Assembly: GCA_019918135.1 (NCBI GenBank)
Contig: WBZZ01001725.1
Location: forward strand, 72,501-97,500
Reading direction: 5' to 3'
Length of the DNA stretch: 25,000 nt
DNA from: Paulinella micropora
Taxonomy: Eukaryota; Cercozoa; Imbricatea; Euglyphida; Paulinellidae
In this document: in pieces, positions 9,754 through 19,882 of the stretch
Numbering within the stretch: the stretch's first letter is position 1
How the letters are laid out: each line of letters opens with the position of its first letter
Program-made: the position numbers and the translations under genes
The notes under the pieces: generated by a model
The model's input: the letters and a program-made list of their open reading frames with translations, nothing else
What the model was told of the DNA's origin: nothing
Databases searched by the model: none

Positions 9754-9846
9754 GTGGATCCGAGGTGGCTCCACGGTACGGGGTGGTACCGTATGAACCG
9801 TTACGGCGAGGAAGCCGGTGTGCTGGAGCACACATTGGGAATGTGA
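9691..9846 (+). CDS. Small open frame spanning the spacer/unit 2 junction
   Basis: ATG to TGA, 51 residues, beginning MAGDPIPLDQIIPLEENW and continuing across the junction at 9754 into VDPRWLHGTGWYRMNRYGEE. The composition is protein-like. In copy 1 the same unit sequence has no such upstream start: the frame hits a TGA at 4807. The uninterrupted frame suggests that the spacer-unit join is an original arrangement of some related element. Whether it is translated is unknown. Confidence 0.35.
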   Translation: MAGDPIPLDQIIPLEENWALGVDPRWLHGTGWYRMNRYGEEAGVLEHTLGM

Positions 9847-10895
9847 GTGTCACGTCAGTCATGCGCGCCGACTGGGCGGGGACAAAGGTGGTGTCCGTGG
9901 AAGGCATGGAGTCCACGGTCACTCCCCACATTCAAGAGCCTGTCACAGCCTCGTTCTTCCATGTATGCACGATAGAGTCGGGGGACTCTGAGGACTTCAG
10001 GGTGGTCGGTGACAGTTCTGACACAAGTCGGGAAACGAAATATGTCATTGCCACAACCTCTGGCTGGGCCTACACGAACCCACACGACATGAGGGTTGCG
10101 AATGTGGTATGTAGGGATTCCGCAGAGGATGAGGCGGTATTGACCGCGATAGAGGGAGGTTGGAACACCTCTATGCAGCAAGGGAGGAATTGTTGCGCTG
10201 TAAGATCGCTGGCATGGAGGATGCTGGTGATCAACACGTCTACATCGACGTGCATTTTGCCACTATGTCTCATGTGGTATGGAATGTTACTCAACACAAA
10301 CTGCCGGTCAAGCAGCCTAAGAGTATTGTGGAAGCATTCCTGAAGAGTCACTGGGATGACAAGCTGTTCTTTCCAAAGGGGGTCAAGGCCATTAAGGAGG
10401 TCTTGAGGGCCCGCCTGGCGGTGGAAGATTTCACATATAGCTATCCCAGTGGGCGCTCGGACGGAAATGTGGTGGCAGGACATTGAAAATCACCTTATTG
10501 ATGATCCAATTCCAATACCGCATCGAGGTCATAAGTTGATCTTGGCTTTGCGGTTGGGGACGAAAGAGAAGGCGCTAGCTTATGGAGCTAAGCTAGCACA
10601 GCGAGAAATGGCTGAAGTCCGTACGCAAGCCTTTTCTTGGATCACAGGCATATATCATCGTACTCATGCGATGCAGTATGCAATCATCATAGATCATATG
10701 GCTCAACTTGCTCAATGGAAAGGCAAGGAGGAGACAAGGTATCATGGGACCATGGCGCATGAGGATGAGCGCCCGATACCAATGGAGGATGTGGCGCAGT
10801 TGTCACGCAAGGCTTCTCCGAAGGAGATCGAAGAAGCAAGGATAGCAGCGGGAAAAGCTATTGCGGAAAAGTATAGTACTTGGAGGGTACTATGA
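9754..10895 (+). pseudogene. Pre-RT region of pol, copy 2 (unrecognised, frameshifted)
   Basis: Nearly identical to 4825-5965. Here the G tract near 10380 has five bases, so the middle piece reads on through KGVKAIKEVLRARLAVEDF before stopping at 10484-10486. The last piece (frame of 10449-10895) begins in another frame. The change of frame is therefore present even without the single-G loss of copy 1. Small differences include GGG instead of GAA in the Ala/Glu-rich end. As in copy 1, no protease motif was found and no function is assigned. Confidence 0.5.
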
Positions 10896-10953
10896 GAGAA
10901 CGGGATGCTCTCAAGGGCGTTTTAGAGGATAACATGGGGGTCTGTTCGAGGTT

Positions 10954-12306
10954 ATGAGGCTAACTTCGGGCGGAAGCCTAGTGAAGACGTGGTGGGTCAC
11001 AGGAGACTATGGTGCGTCACGCATGAGCTATCATGAAGATCGGATGGCTCGGGAGATTACTCAGGAACTGTTGGAAAAGGATATTATTGAAGCACGCCTA
11101 TCGGAGGTGTCTTCACCGGTACGTATGGCACCCAAACCGGATGGGTCCTTGCGTATGTGCATTAATTATTACAGGATCAATAAAATTCTGAAGCAGATCG
11201 AAACGCCGGTACCGGATCTCAGGAAAGGGATCAATCGGCTTAAGCATGCTAAGGTATATACGACGTTGGATCTTAAGAGTGGTTTTTGGCAGATCCCTCT
11301 TAATGAGTCGTGTCGATACCTTACAGCATTCATGGTTGGCATGACTACATATGTTTGGAAGGTGTTGCCGATGGGGCTTAAATGCTCACCGGGACTATTC
11401 CAACATGCCATGACTAAGATGCTCGGGAAGGAGTATGATGATGAAGGGACGGTAGCCCGTCTTGGAACGACGGAGGATTATGCGTTCTGTTATATAGATG
11501 ATATAATCATTTATTCAGAAAGCATGGACAAACACGTGGAACACGTGAAGGATGTCTTAAGACGTATCAGTGCCTTTGGATTACGGCTTAATGCAAAGAA
11601 GTGCGACTTTGCGCAACGGAAGATACAGTACTTGGGGTATGAGATCTCCGAGGGTCGCTGTGCGATTTCTCAGGAGAAAAGGAATTATGTGGCGTCCATG
11701 CCAATGTCACAGACGCGAACAGATCTACATTCCTTTATCTCGCTAGCTCAATATTACGGGGAATTTATTCCGGGCTTCGCGGAACGGGCGGCGGTGGTAA
11801 GAAAATTTCTAAAGCAGGGGGTTGGAGACAGCCCTTGGCCAGAGGAGGTCAATAGGGTCATAATGGATCTCAAGGATGAGATTTCTAAGGACCCAAGACA
11901 AGGAGGACGAGTCCTTATGCTGCCTGACTGGAAGGAGCAGTTTGTGCTGGACACGGATGCGTCAGCGTACGCTGTGGGAGCAGTGCTTCAGCAGATGGAC
12001 AGGTCCATTGGGCAACTGCGGCCCGTGATGTTTATCAGCCGACAGCTGATACCGGCTGAAAGGGATTACTGTACTAGGCAGCATGAGGCGCTTGCTATAG
12101 TATGGGCTTTTCAAAGGTTGCGGGAATACCTTTGGGGTACACCTAACATATTGGCGAGGACGGATCATCACAACCTACAGTGGCTCATGTCAGGAGATCA
12201 TACGGGTAGGTTGGCAAGGTGGCAACTGGAGTTGGCGGAGTATGACTTCACCATCCAGTACATTAAGGGCAAGAGGAATGTTGTCCCTGATTTCTGCTCT
12301 CGTTAG
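10954..12306 (+). CDS. Reverse transcriptase-RNase H, copy 2
   Basis: 450 residues. All RT and RNase H key residues are present: D106, CYIDDI at 179-184 (D182 and D183), D335, E378 and D404. It differs from copy 1 at five residues: Asp for Asn 182, Lys for Arg in AKKCDF, Ala for Ser in GRCAIS, Gly for Glu in QYYGEF, and Cys for Phe in DFCSR at the end. The reading frame is intact and carries the same TAG at its end as the other copies. With its YIDD box and RNase H triad kept, this or copy 3 would be the source of any active enzyme. Confidence 0.93.
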   Translation: MRLTSGGSLVKTWWVTGDYGASRMSYHEDRMAREITQELLEKDIIEARLSEVSSPVRMAPKPDGSLRMCINYYRINKILKQIETPVPDLRKGINRLKHAKVYTTLDLKSGFWQIPLNESCRYLTAFMVGMTTYVWKVLPMGLKCSPGLFQHAMTKMLGKEYDDEGTVARLGTTEDYAFCYIDDIIIYSESMDKHVEHVKDVLRRISAFGLRLNAKKCDFAQRKIQYLGYEISEGRCAISQEKRNYVASMPMSQTRTDLHSFISLAQYYGEFIPGFAERAAVVRKFLKQGVGDSPWPEEVNRVIMDLKDEISKDPRQGGRVLMLPDWKEQFVLDTDASAYAVGAVLQQMDRSIGQLRPVMFISRQLIPAERDYCTRQHEALAIVWAFQRLREYLWGTPNILARTDHHNLQWLMSGDHTGRLARWQLELAEYDFTIQYIKGKRNVVPDFCSR

Positions 12307-12918
12307 AATAAGAGTGGAGGAAAGGAAAAGGCTGTGGATGACTTACAGCGTCGGAATACAGTACGGGAGGTACGGATGGCACAATTTGAGTTTCGCACAC
12401 CGGGAGCGGTGTTGGCGATTATGGGACATGGTGTGGATCTCCATGAATGGGAGGAACAAGGGGCGGAGGATGCCAAGTTGCCAGCGGGGCTTTGGTATCA
12501 CCCGTTCACTCATAACAATCACCAACGCGATACGCGTAGTGAGGAAGTGGCTGCTGTGGAAGCAGTCGAGTTGGCAACACAAGACAAATGTCGGTGCTGT
12601 TATTCTCAGGTCGCCAGAGAGGCCTGTGAATATGTCTTATGGGCGGAAGCCAGAGCCGCCGATAGGGCTGAGGAGGTTAAGGATACACGAAATGGTATCC
12701 TTAATGAGACCTTATTGCCGAGAGGCTCAATGTGTCTCAATTTGGAGGATGAGGAAAAAGTGAAGGACGAACATCTCTTTCAATTACCGGAGACACATCC
12801 GGACAAGGTTCGATTCCAGTTGGAAACTGACACGGCGGTCAGACTGGCGTCGGTGGAGACTTTTCGAACTTTCACAAAGGAAAGTGCGGAATATAAGGAA
12901 TTACGGAACATCTTATGA
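12307..12918 (+). CDS. RNase H-integrase connector, copy 2, downstream of in-frame TAG
   Basis: The encoded sequence is the same as in copy 1. The frame continues from the RT-RNase H frame after TAG 12304-12306 and ends in TGA at 12916-12918, overlapping the integrase ATG by four bases. That the stop and the overlap are unchanged between copies shows they existed before the units multiplied. Confidence 0.55.
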   Translation, partial: NKSGGKEKAVDDLQRRNTVREVRMAQFEFRTPGAVLAIMGHGVDLHEWEEQGAEDAKLPAGLWYHPFTHNNHQRDTRSEEVAAVEAVELATQDKCRCCYSQVAREACEYVLWAEARAADRAEEVKDTRNGILNETLLPRGSMCLNLEDEEKVKDEHLFQLPETHPDKVRFQLETDTAVRLASVETFRTFTKESAEYKELRNIL

Positions 12919-14012
12919 ATCCTCAAGCTAGACCGGAGGATAATGAGATACGGAAGCTTAAACGATGTTTGGTACTAAAGGACGGACTCCTTTGGTACAT
13001 GGGCAAGGATGGAATTTATGCTAATGAGGAGGATCGTTGGTTGTTATGGGTTCCGCAAGAACTTAGAACATCGTTGTTGATCGCGGCACATCATTGCCCG
13101 ATGCAGAGTCATCCAGGGGTGGAAAGGATGACATGGTTTTTGCGCAGGAGGTTTTGGTGGGATAACCTAGGGGAAAGGATTAAGGACTTTGTGAAAGGTT
13201 GCCCTCATTGTCAGATGGCTAAGCTTTCCTATAAGCCGCATATGGGACTCAAAGGTGAGTTCCATATCACCTTGGACATTTTCGATACTTTGCATATCGA
13301 TCATGTTGGTCCATTCCCGGAAGCGGGAGTAGGAAAATTCAAATATTTGTTAACGGTAATTGATCGGACGCCTAATTACGTCATCACTGTTCCTGTTACG
13401 GATGTGACCGCGGAGGTTACAGCGACGGCATTGATTGATCAGGTCTTTGGCCGTATCGGGATTCCGAGAAGGATGATCTCGGATAGAGGTACGAGTTTTG
13501 CGAATGAGGTTTCGCAAAGGATTGCCAAGTTCTTTGGGTTTGATTGGCAGTATGTAACTGCTTTTAACCCAATGGCCAACGGAAAAATTGAGCGGGTGCA
13601 TAGGACGCTCAAGGCGGCGTTGAAGACCTATTGCAAAAATAGTCAGCTCAATTGGGTGCACGTTGTGCCTATGTTCACGTTCGCTGTTAACAATTTGGCT
13701 TCAGCGTCATTGGGAGGACATGCACGAGGTGTGAGTCCACATCGAGTGGTATACGGGAAAGCACTGAACACACCCACGGAACTGTTGTTTCCGCCCGATA
13801 AGTGGGAACCATGCGAGCTGTTAGGAGTTCGATTGCGAGCTATTGCTGAAGCTCGTAGTTCGATCGAGAAGTGTCGGGAGACGCTGAGGGAGATTCAGCG
13901 AGACCAGGAGCTGGGTAAGTACTCTCATGTAGAGTACAAGGAAGGGGATACGGTCTTGTTATATGTTCCAACTGTCCCGAAGGGGATATCGGTCAAGTTT
14001 TACAATAAGTAG
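12915..14012 (+). pseudogene. Integrase, copy 2, cut short by a stop codon
   Basis: HHCC finger and DD35E core as in copy 1 (D129, D190, E226). After FYNK the codon TGC of the other copies is replaced by TAG at 14010-14012 (AAGTAGCATGGG against AAGTGCCATGGG, two nearby substitutions). The frame ends at 365 residues, before the GPFKIV part of the C-terminal domain. Homologous sequence continues to 14080, where the second spacer starts. Confidence 0.88.
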
Positions 14013-14080
14013 CATGGGCCATTTAAGATTGTAAAACAGACGGGCGCTTATAATTATAAGATTGCACCTACGGGGGCACG

Positions 14081-14685
14081 TGAGGGAGAAGGGAGAGGAC
14101 AGTCAGAGTAAGAAGGCAGACAGACACAGGAAGAGAGAAGAGGGAGGAGCAAAGAAGAAGAAGAAGAAGAAAGAAGGTACCAAAGGAAAACGAAAGCTGA
14201 AAGCATCTGACTTCATTAAAAAGAAAAAGATGATAAGCTTAAACGCTGAATCCTCTGACTCTTCTGACTCAACCCCCACTCAGAAAGCGAAGAAGAAGAC
14301 GAGTACCCACCTGACCAGCCTCCTCTTGAGTCTGATGAAAAATCAGAAGTAGATGGTGAGTTGGGGATACATCACACGGCCATTATGATGATGGAGAGAA
14401 AGGGAGAAGAGACAGACAGAGGAAAGGAGGAAGACGACACCCCCCCCCCCCCCTTCACCTACCCCCCTCGCACCAATTTTATCTCACGCATCTAAGCCAC
14501 CTGGCGCAGGAAGTAGATAGGGGAGAGCTGATGAGGGTAGTGTGCGTAGGGGAGAACAGAAAGGACATGCATCATATCCAAAACGCCTCCACACTCACTT
14601 GCCCAACTAGACCTCCCTTGATATGGCTGGCGACCCAATCCCTCTCGACCAAATCATACCTCTGGAAGAGAATTGGGCCCTCGGA
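14081..14685 (+). repeat. Junction spacer 2 between pol units 2 and 3
   Basis: 605 bp, nearly identical to 9151-9753. The C tract (from 14440) has 14 bases instead of 12, which accounts for the whole 2-bp difference in length and breaks the open acidic frame that spacer 1 has through this point. One further substitution was noticed near the start (GTAAGAAGGC against GTAAGCAGGC). Confidence 0.85.
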
Positions 14686-14778
14686 GTGGATCCGAGGTGG
14701 CTCCACGGTACGGGGTGGTACCGTATGAACCGTTACGGCGAGGAAGCCGGTGTGCTGGAGCACACATTGGGAATGTGA
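14623..14778 (+). CDS. Small open frame spanning the spacer/unit 3 junction
   Basis: Second copy of the 51-residue frame at 9691-9846, again running from the spacer into the unit across the join at 14686 with no interruption. Its presence in both junctions only shows that both junctions share an origin. Coding status is unproven. Confidence 0.35.
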   Translation: MAGDPIPLDQIIPLEENWALGVDPRWLHGTGWYRMNRYGEEAGVLEHTLGM

Positions 14779-15827
14779 GTGTCACGTCAGTCATGCGCGC
14801 CGACTGGGCGGGGACAAAGGTGGTGTCCGTGGAAGGCATGGAGTCCACGGTCACTCCCCACATTCAAGAGCCTGTCACAGCCTCGTTCTTCCATGTATGC
14901 ACGATAGAGTCGGGGGACTCTGAGGACTTCAGGGTGGTCGGTGACAGTTCTGACACAAGTCGGGAAACGAAATATGTCATTGCCACAACCTCTGGCTGGG
15001 CCTACACGAACCCACACGACATGAGGGTTGCGAATGTGGTATGTAGGGATTCCGCAGAGGATGAGGCGGTATTGACCGCGATAGAGGGAGGTTGGAACAC
15101 CTCTATGCAGCAAGGGAGGAATTGTTGCGCTGTAAGATCGCTGGCATGGAGGATGCTGGTGATCAACACGTCTACATCGACGTGCATTTTGCCACTATGT
15201 CTCATGTGGTATGGAATGTTACTCAACACAAACTGCCGGTCAAGCAGCCTAAGAGTATTGTGGAAGCATTCCTGAAGAGTCACTGGGATGACAAGCTGTT
15301 CTTTCCAAAGGGGGTCAAGGCCATTAAGGAGGTCTTGAGGGCCCGCCTGGCGGTGGAAGATTTCACATATAGCTATCCCAGTGGGCGCTCGGACGGAAAT
15401 GTGGTGGCAGGACATTGAAAATCACCTTATTGATGATCCAATTCCAATACCGCATCGAGGTCATAAGTTGATCTTGGCTTTGCGGTTGGGGACGAAAGAG
15501 AAGGCGCTAGCTTATGGAGCTAAGCTAGCACAGCGAGAAATGGCTGAAGTCCGTACGCAAGCCTTTTCTTGGATCACAGGCATATATCATCGTACTCATG
15601 CGATGCAGTATGCAATCATCATAGATCATATGGCTCAACTTGCTCAATGGAAAGGCAAGGAGGAGACAAGGTATCATGGGACCATGGCGCATGAGGATGA
15701 GCGCCCGATACCAATGGAGGATGTGGCGCAGTTGTCACGCAAGGCTTCTCCGAAGGAGATCGAAGAAGCAAGGATAGCAGCGGGAAAAGCTATTGCGGAA
15801 AAGTATAGTACTTGGAGGGTACTATGA
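14686..15827 (+). pseudogene. Pre-RT region of pol, copy 3 (unrecognised, frameshifted)
   Basis: Same three overlapping pieces and same frame breaks as copy 2 (pieces ending at 15275, 15418 and 15827), with the G5 form of the G tract. No protease signature and no recognised domain. No difference from copy 2 was noticed in the encoded pieces. Confidence 0.5.
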
Positions 15828-15885
15828 GAGAACGGGATGCTCTCAAGGGCGTTTTAGAGGATAACATGGGGGTCTGTTCGAGGTT

Positions 15886-17238
15886 ATGAGGCTAACTTCG
15901 GGCGGAAGCCTAGTGAAGACGTGGTGGGTCACAGGAGACTATGGTGCGTCACGCATGAGCTATCATGAAGATCGGATGGCTCGGGAGATTACTCAGGAAC
16001 TGTTGGAAAAGGATATTATTGAAGCACGCCTATCGGAGGTGTCTTCACCGGTACGTATGGCACCCAAACCGGATGGGTCCTTGCGTATGTGCATTAATTA
16101 TTACAGGATCAATAAGATTCTGAAGCAGATCGAAACGCCGGTACCGGATCTCAGGAAAGGGATCAATCGGCTTAAGCATGCTAAGGTATATACGACGTTG
16201 GATCTTAAGAGTGGTTTTTGGCAGATCCCTCTTAATGAGTCGTGTCGATACCTTACAGCATTCATGGTTGGCATGACTACATATGTTTGGAAGGTGTTGC
16301 CGATGGGGCTTAAATGCTCACCGGGACTATTCCAACATGCCATGACTAAGATGCTCGGGAAGGAGTATGATGATGAAGGGACGGTAGCCCGTCTTGGAAC
16401 GACGGAGGATTATGCGTTCTGTTATATAGATGATATAATCATTTATTCAGAAAGCATGGACAAACACGTGGAACACGTGAAGGATGTCTTAAGACGTATC
16501 AGTGCCTTTGGATTACGGCTTAATGCAAAGAAGTGCGACTTTGCGCAACGGAAGATACAGTACTTGGGGTATGAGATCTCCGAGGGTCGCTGTGCGATTT
16601 CTCAGGAGAAAAGGAATTATGTGGCGTCCATGCCAATGTCACAGACGCGAACAGATCTACATTCCTTTATCTCGCTAGCTCAATATTACGGGGAATTTAT
16701 TCCGGGCTTCGCGGAACGGGCGGCGGTGGTAAGAAAATTTCTAAAGCAGGGGGTTGGAGACAGCCCTTGGCCAGAGGAGGTCAATAGGGTCATAATGGAT
16801 CTCAAGGATGAGATTTCTAAGGACCCAAGACAAGGAGGACGAGTCCTTATGCTGCCTGACTGGAAGGAGCAGTTTGTGCTGGACACGGATGCGTCAGCGT
16901 ACGCTGTGGGAGCAGTGCTTCAGCAAATGGACAGGTCCATTGGGCAACTGCGGCCCGTGATGTTTATCAGCCGACAGCTGATACCGGCTGAAAGGGATTA
17001 CTGTACTAGGCAGCATGAGACGCTTGCTATAGTATGGGCTTTTCAAAGGTTGCGGGAATACCTTTGGGGTACACCTAACATATTGGCGAGGACGGATCAT
17101 CACAACCTACAGTGGCTCATGTCAGGAGATCATACGGGTAGGTTGGCAAGGTGGCAACTGGAGTTGGCGGAGTATGACTTCACCATCCAGTACATTAAGG
17201 GCAAGAGGAATGTTGTCCCTGATTTCTGCTCTCGTTAG
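15886..17238 (+). CDS. Reverse transcriptase-RNase H, copy 3
   Basis: 450 residues with CYIDDI, LDTDAS, the RNase H Glu and RTDHH all intact. Compared with copy 2 it has Thr for Ala directly after the RNase H Glu (QHETLAIV) and silent changes in the codons for AATAAG (16113) and CAGCAA (16921). It has the same terminal TAG. This is the copy followed by a complete integrase, so it sits in the least damaged pol unit. Confidence 0.93.
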   Translation: MRLTSGGSLVKTWWVTGDYGASRMSYHEDRMAREITQELLEKDIIEARLSEVSSPVRMAPKPDGSLRMCINYYRINKILKQIETPVPDLRKGINRLKHAKVYTTLDLKSGFWQIPLNESCRYLTAFMVGMTTYVWKVLPMGLKCSPGLFQHAMTKMLGKEYDDEGTVARLGTTEDYAFCYIDDIIIYSESMDKHVEHVKDVLRRISAFGLRLNAKKCDFAQRKIQYLGYEISEGRCAISQEKRNYVASMPMSQTRTDLHSFISLAQYYGEFIPGFAERAAVVRKFLKQGVGDSPWPEEVNRVIMDLKDEISKDPRQGGRVLMLPDWKEQFVLDTDASAYAVGAVLQQMDRSIGQLRPVMFISRQLIPAERDYCTRQHETLAIVWAFQRLREYLWGTPNILARTDHHNLQWLMSGDHTGRLARWQLELAEYDFTIQYIKGKRNVVPDFCSR

Positions 17239-17850
17239 AATAAGAGTGGAGGAAAGGAAAAGGCTGTGGATGACTTACAGCGTCGGAATACAGTACGGGA
17301 GGTACGGATGGCACAATTTGAGTTTCGCACACCGGGAGCGGTGTTGGCGATTATGGGACATGGTGTGGATCTCCATGAATGGGAGGAACAAGGGGCGGAG
17401 GATGCCAAGTTGCCAGCGGGGCTTTGGTATCACCCGTTCACTCATAACAATCACCAACGCGATACGCGTAGTGAGGAAGTGGCTGCTGTGGAAGCAGTCG
17501 AGTTGGCAACACAAGACAAATGTCGGTGCTGTTATTCTCAGGTCGCCAGAGAGGCCTGTGAATATGTCTTATGGGCGGAAGCCAGAGCCGCCGATAGGGC
17601 TGAGGAGGTTAAGGATACACGAAATGGTATCCTTAATGAGACCTTATTGCCGAGAGGCTCAATGTGTCTCAATTTGGAGGATGAGGAAAAAGTGAAGGAC
17701 GAACATCTCTTTCAATTACCGGAGACACATCCGGACAAGGTTCGATTCCAGTTGGAAACTGACACGGCGGTCAGACTGGCGTCGGTGGAGACTTTTCGAA
17801 CTTTCACAAAGGAAAGTGCGGAATATAAGGAATTACGGAACATCTTATGA
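17239..17850 (+). CDS. RNase H-integrase connector, copy 3, downstream of in-frame TAG
   Basis: Identical in encoded sequence to the connectors of copies 1 and 2. It is in frame with RT-RNase H beyond TAG 17236-17238 and ends in TGA overlapping the integrase ATG (17847-17850). Confidence 0.55.
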   Translation, partial: NKSGGKEKAVDDLQRRNTVREVRMAQFEFRTPGAVLAIMGHGVDLHEWEEQGAEDAKLPAGLWYHPFTHNNHQRDTRSEEVAAVEAVELATQDKCRCCYSQVAREACEYVLWAEARAADRAEEVKDTRNGILNETLLPRGSMCLNLEDEEKVKDEHLFQLPETHPDKVRFQLETDTAVRLASVETFRTFTKESAEYKELRNIL

Positions 17851-19076
17851 ATCCTCAAGCTAGACCGGAGGATAATGAGATACGGAAGCTTAAACGATGT
17901 TTGGTACTAAAGGACGGACTCCTTTGGTACATGGGCAAGGATGGAATTTATGCTAATGAGGAGGATCGTTGGTTGTTATGGGTTCCGCAAGAACTTAGAA
18001 CATCGTTGTTGATCGCGGCACATCATTGCCCGATGCAGAGTCATCCAGGGGTGGAAAGGATGACATGGTTTTTGCGCAGGAGGTTTTGGTGGGATAACCT
18101 AGGGGAAAGGATTAAGGACTTTGTGAAAGGTTGCCCTCATTGTCAGATGGCTAAGCTTTCCTATAAGCCGCATATGGGACTCAAAGGTGAGTTCCATATC
18201 ACCTTGGACATTTTCGATACTTTGCATATCGATCATGTTGGTCCATTCCCGGAAGCGGGAGTAGGAAAATTCAAATATTTGTTAACGGTAATTGATCGGA
18301 CGCCTAATTACGTCATCACTGTTCCTGTTACGGATGTGACCGCGGAGGTTACAGCGACGGCATTGATTGATCAGGTCTTTGGCCGTATCGGGATTCCGAG
18401 AAGGATGATCTCGGATAGAGGTACGAGTTTTGCGAATGAGGTTTCGCAAAGGATTGCCAAGTTCTTTGGGTTTGATTGGCAGTATGTAACTGCTTTTAAC
18501 CCAATGGCCAACGGAAAAATTGAGCGGGTGCATAGGACGCTCAAGGCGGCGTTGAAGACCTATTGCAAAAATAGTCAGCTCAATTGGGTGCACGTTGTGC
18601 CTATGTTCACGTTCGCTGTTAACAATTTGGCTTCAGCGTCATTGGGAGGACATGCACGAGGTGTGAGTCCACATCAAGTGGTATACGGGAAAGCACTGAA
18701 CACACCCACGGAACTGTTGTTTCCGCCCGACAAGTGGGAACCATGCGAGCTGTTAGGAGTTCGATTGCGAGCTATTGCTGAAGCTCGTAGTTCGATCGAG
18801 AAGTGTCGGGAGACGCTGAGGGAGATTCAGCGAGACCAGGAGCTGGGTAAGTACTCTCATGTAGAGTACAAGGAAGGGGATACGGTCTTGTTATATGTTC
18901 CAACTGTCCCGAAGGGGATATCGGTCAAGTTTTACAATAAGTGCCATGGGCCATTTAAGATTGTAAAACAGACGGGCGCTTATAATTATAAGATTGCACC
19001 TACGGGGGCACGAGGACGGGAACAGATTGTGCATGTACGGCGTTTGGCCAAGTTTAGCCCGTATTTCAAGTGCTAG
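17847..19076 (+). CDS. Integrase, copy 3, complete C-terminus
   Basis: 409 residues. The HHCC finger and D129, D190, E226 are intact. This is the only copy with the natural end: after the break point at 19012 it reads RGREQIVHVRRLAKFSPYF and stops at 19074-19076, which is the usual end of the small C-terminal barrel in Ty3/gypsy integrases. One residue differs from the other copies (Gln for Arg in SPHQVVYG). No chromodomain follows. It is one frame away from the connector, so one Pol polyprotein could be made only by frameshifting or reinitiation. Confidence 0.93.
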   Translation: MNPQARPEDNEIRKLKRCLVLKDGLLWYMGKDGIYANEEDRWLLWVPQELRTSLLIAAHHCPMQSHPGVERMTWFLRRRFWWDNLGERIKDFVKGCPHCQMAKLSYKPHMGLKGEFHITLDIFDTLHIDHVGPFPEAGVGKFKYLLTVIDRTPNYVITVPVTDVTAEVTATALIDQVFGRIGIPRRMISDRGTSFANEVSQRIAKFFGFDWQYVTAFNPMANGKIERVHRTLKAALKTYCKNSQLNWVHVVPMFTFAVNNLASASLGGHARGVSPHQVVYGKALNTPTELLFPPDKWEPCELLGVRLRAIAEARSSIEKCRETLREIQRDQELGKYSHVEYKEGDTVLLYVPTVPKGISVKFYNKCHGPFKIVKQTGAYNYKIAPTGARGREQIVHVRRLAKFSPYFKC

Positions 19077-19882
19077 AGGATGAGAACGAGCAGCAAGCGT
19101 TGAGGCGCATTGCACCGGCGCTCAGTGGGTGACAGCTGCAATCGTTACTTACGCGAAAGGAGCTGACGAGGCGCTGCGGAAGCAGCAAGAGGAACGCAAA
19201 GAGGACGCGAAGCATGCAGGTCCTGACGATACTGCATCAACGGAGGCCAAGGATAGTAAGAATGCTAACCTGGGACAGGTAGAAGCTGTAAGGGTACGGT
19301 ATGGAGGAAGCCGTGGGTGGCAGGAGAGGATGTGGCTAAGCCTCGGATCGAATGGCAGGTGGATAAGCCTAGTTTTATCTGTATCGACCGCATGAGGATA
19401 CGGTCATGGACAAGGATTTCCATAATTTCTTTTTAATGCAAGTTACGTACGTACAACCCAAAACGCGGATACGAGCTGTGTTACTGTTGGCACCGACAAT
19501 GCAGTTTTGGAGGAGTAAGAGTGAGCCGGGTTGAACTCACGAGGGATCGAATCTTTGCGTCAGTGTTCCGAGACGGGGAAGGGTTGGAACATTGGGATGC
19601 GTCAATAGAGAAAGACGACGAGGATTTTACACAGTGGACGGTACAGTTGATGCCGCGGGTGGTTCTGGATATGCAGTTTGATCTGACGGAGGCCCTTTTG
19701 AACGGAGGATTCCCCTTCGTATATGGGACGAAGTTCAGAGTGCGAGCATATCATTTTTGTTGATAGGTACACCGCAGTGTGACAAGGAAATTGCGGCGAA
19801 GAAGAGACGACCGAAGCAGGCACCGCCTGTAGCGGAAGAGCACAAGGGTCGTGGAAGATCGCGAAAGCGAGCCAAAACGTGA
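19077..19882 (+). pseudogene. Post-integrase coding region, frameshifted, unrecognised
   Basis: About 800 bp after the integrase stop read as protein in successive frames: EDENEQQALRRIAPAL, then VTYAKGADEALRKQQEERK, then DKDFHNFFLMQVTYVQP, then FDLTEALLNGGFPFVYGTKF. The last frame stops at 19761-19763 just after a run of five T, and a one-base change of frame there continues as LLIGTPQCDKEIAAKKRRPK to TGA 19880-19882. The C-terminus is very basic (KKRRPK, then GRSRKRAK), like a nuclear localisation signal or nucleic-acid-binding tail. An extra region between integrase and the PPT occurs in some plant Ty3/gypsy elements; I do not recognise this one. Confidence 0.4.

Larger units (their letters stand above)
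4825..19012 (+). repeat. Tandem triplication of the pol unit (about 4.93 kb period)
   Basis: GTGGATCCGAGGTGGCTCC recurs at 4825, 9754 and 14686. From there each unit runs through the pre-RT region, RT, RNase H and integrase to the shared GGGGGCACG, which ends at 9150, 14080 and 19012. Units 1 and 2 are followed by a spacer (9151-9753, 14081-14685). Unit 3 instead continues into the normal integrase C-terminus. Offsets are 4929 then 4932 bp at the unit starts. The differences are one G missing in unit 1 near 5450 (G4 against G5) and two extra C in the second spacer (C12 against C14). In the stretches compared I counted only about a dozen substitutions between units 1 and 2 and fewer between 2 and 3. 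Confidence 0.95.

Noticed and set aside
17847..19076. Chromodomain at the integrase end
   Set aside because: The C-terminus ends shortly after VHVRRLAKF, and no chromodomain-type aromatic pattern follows in the integrase frame.
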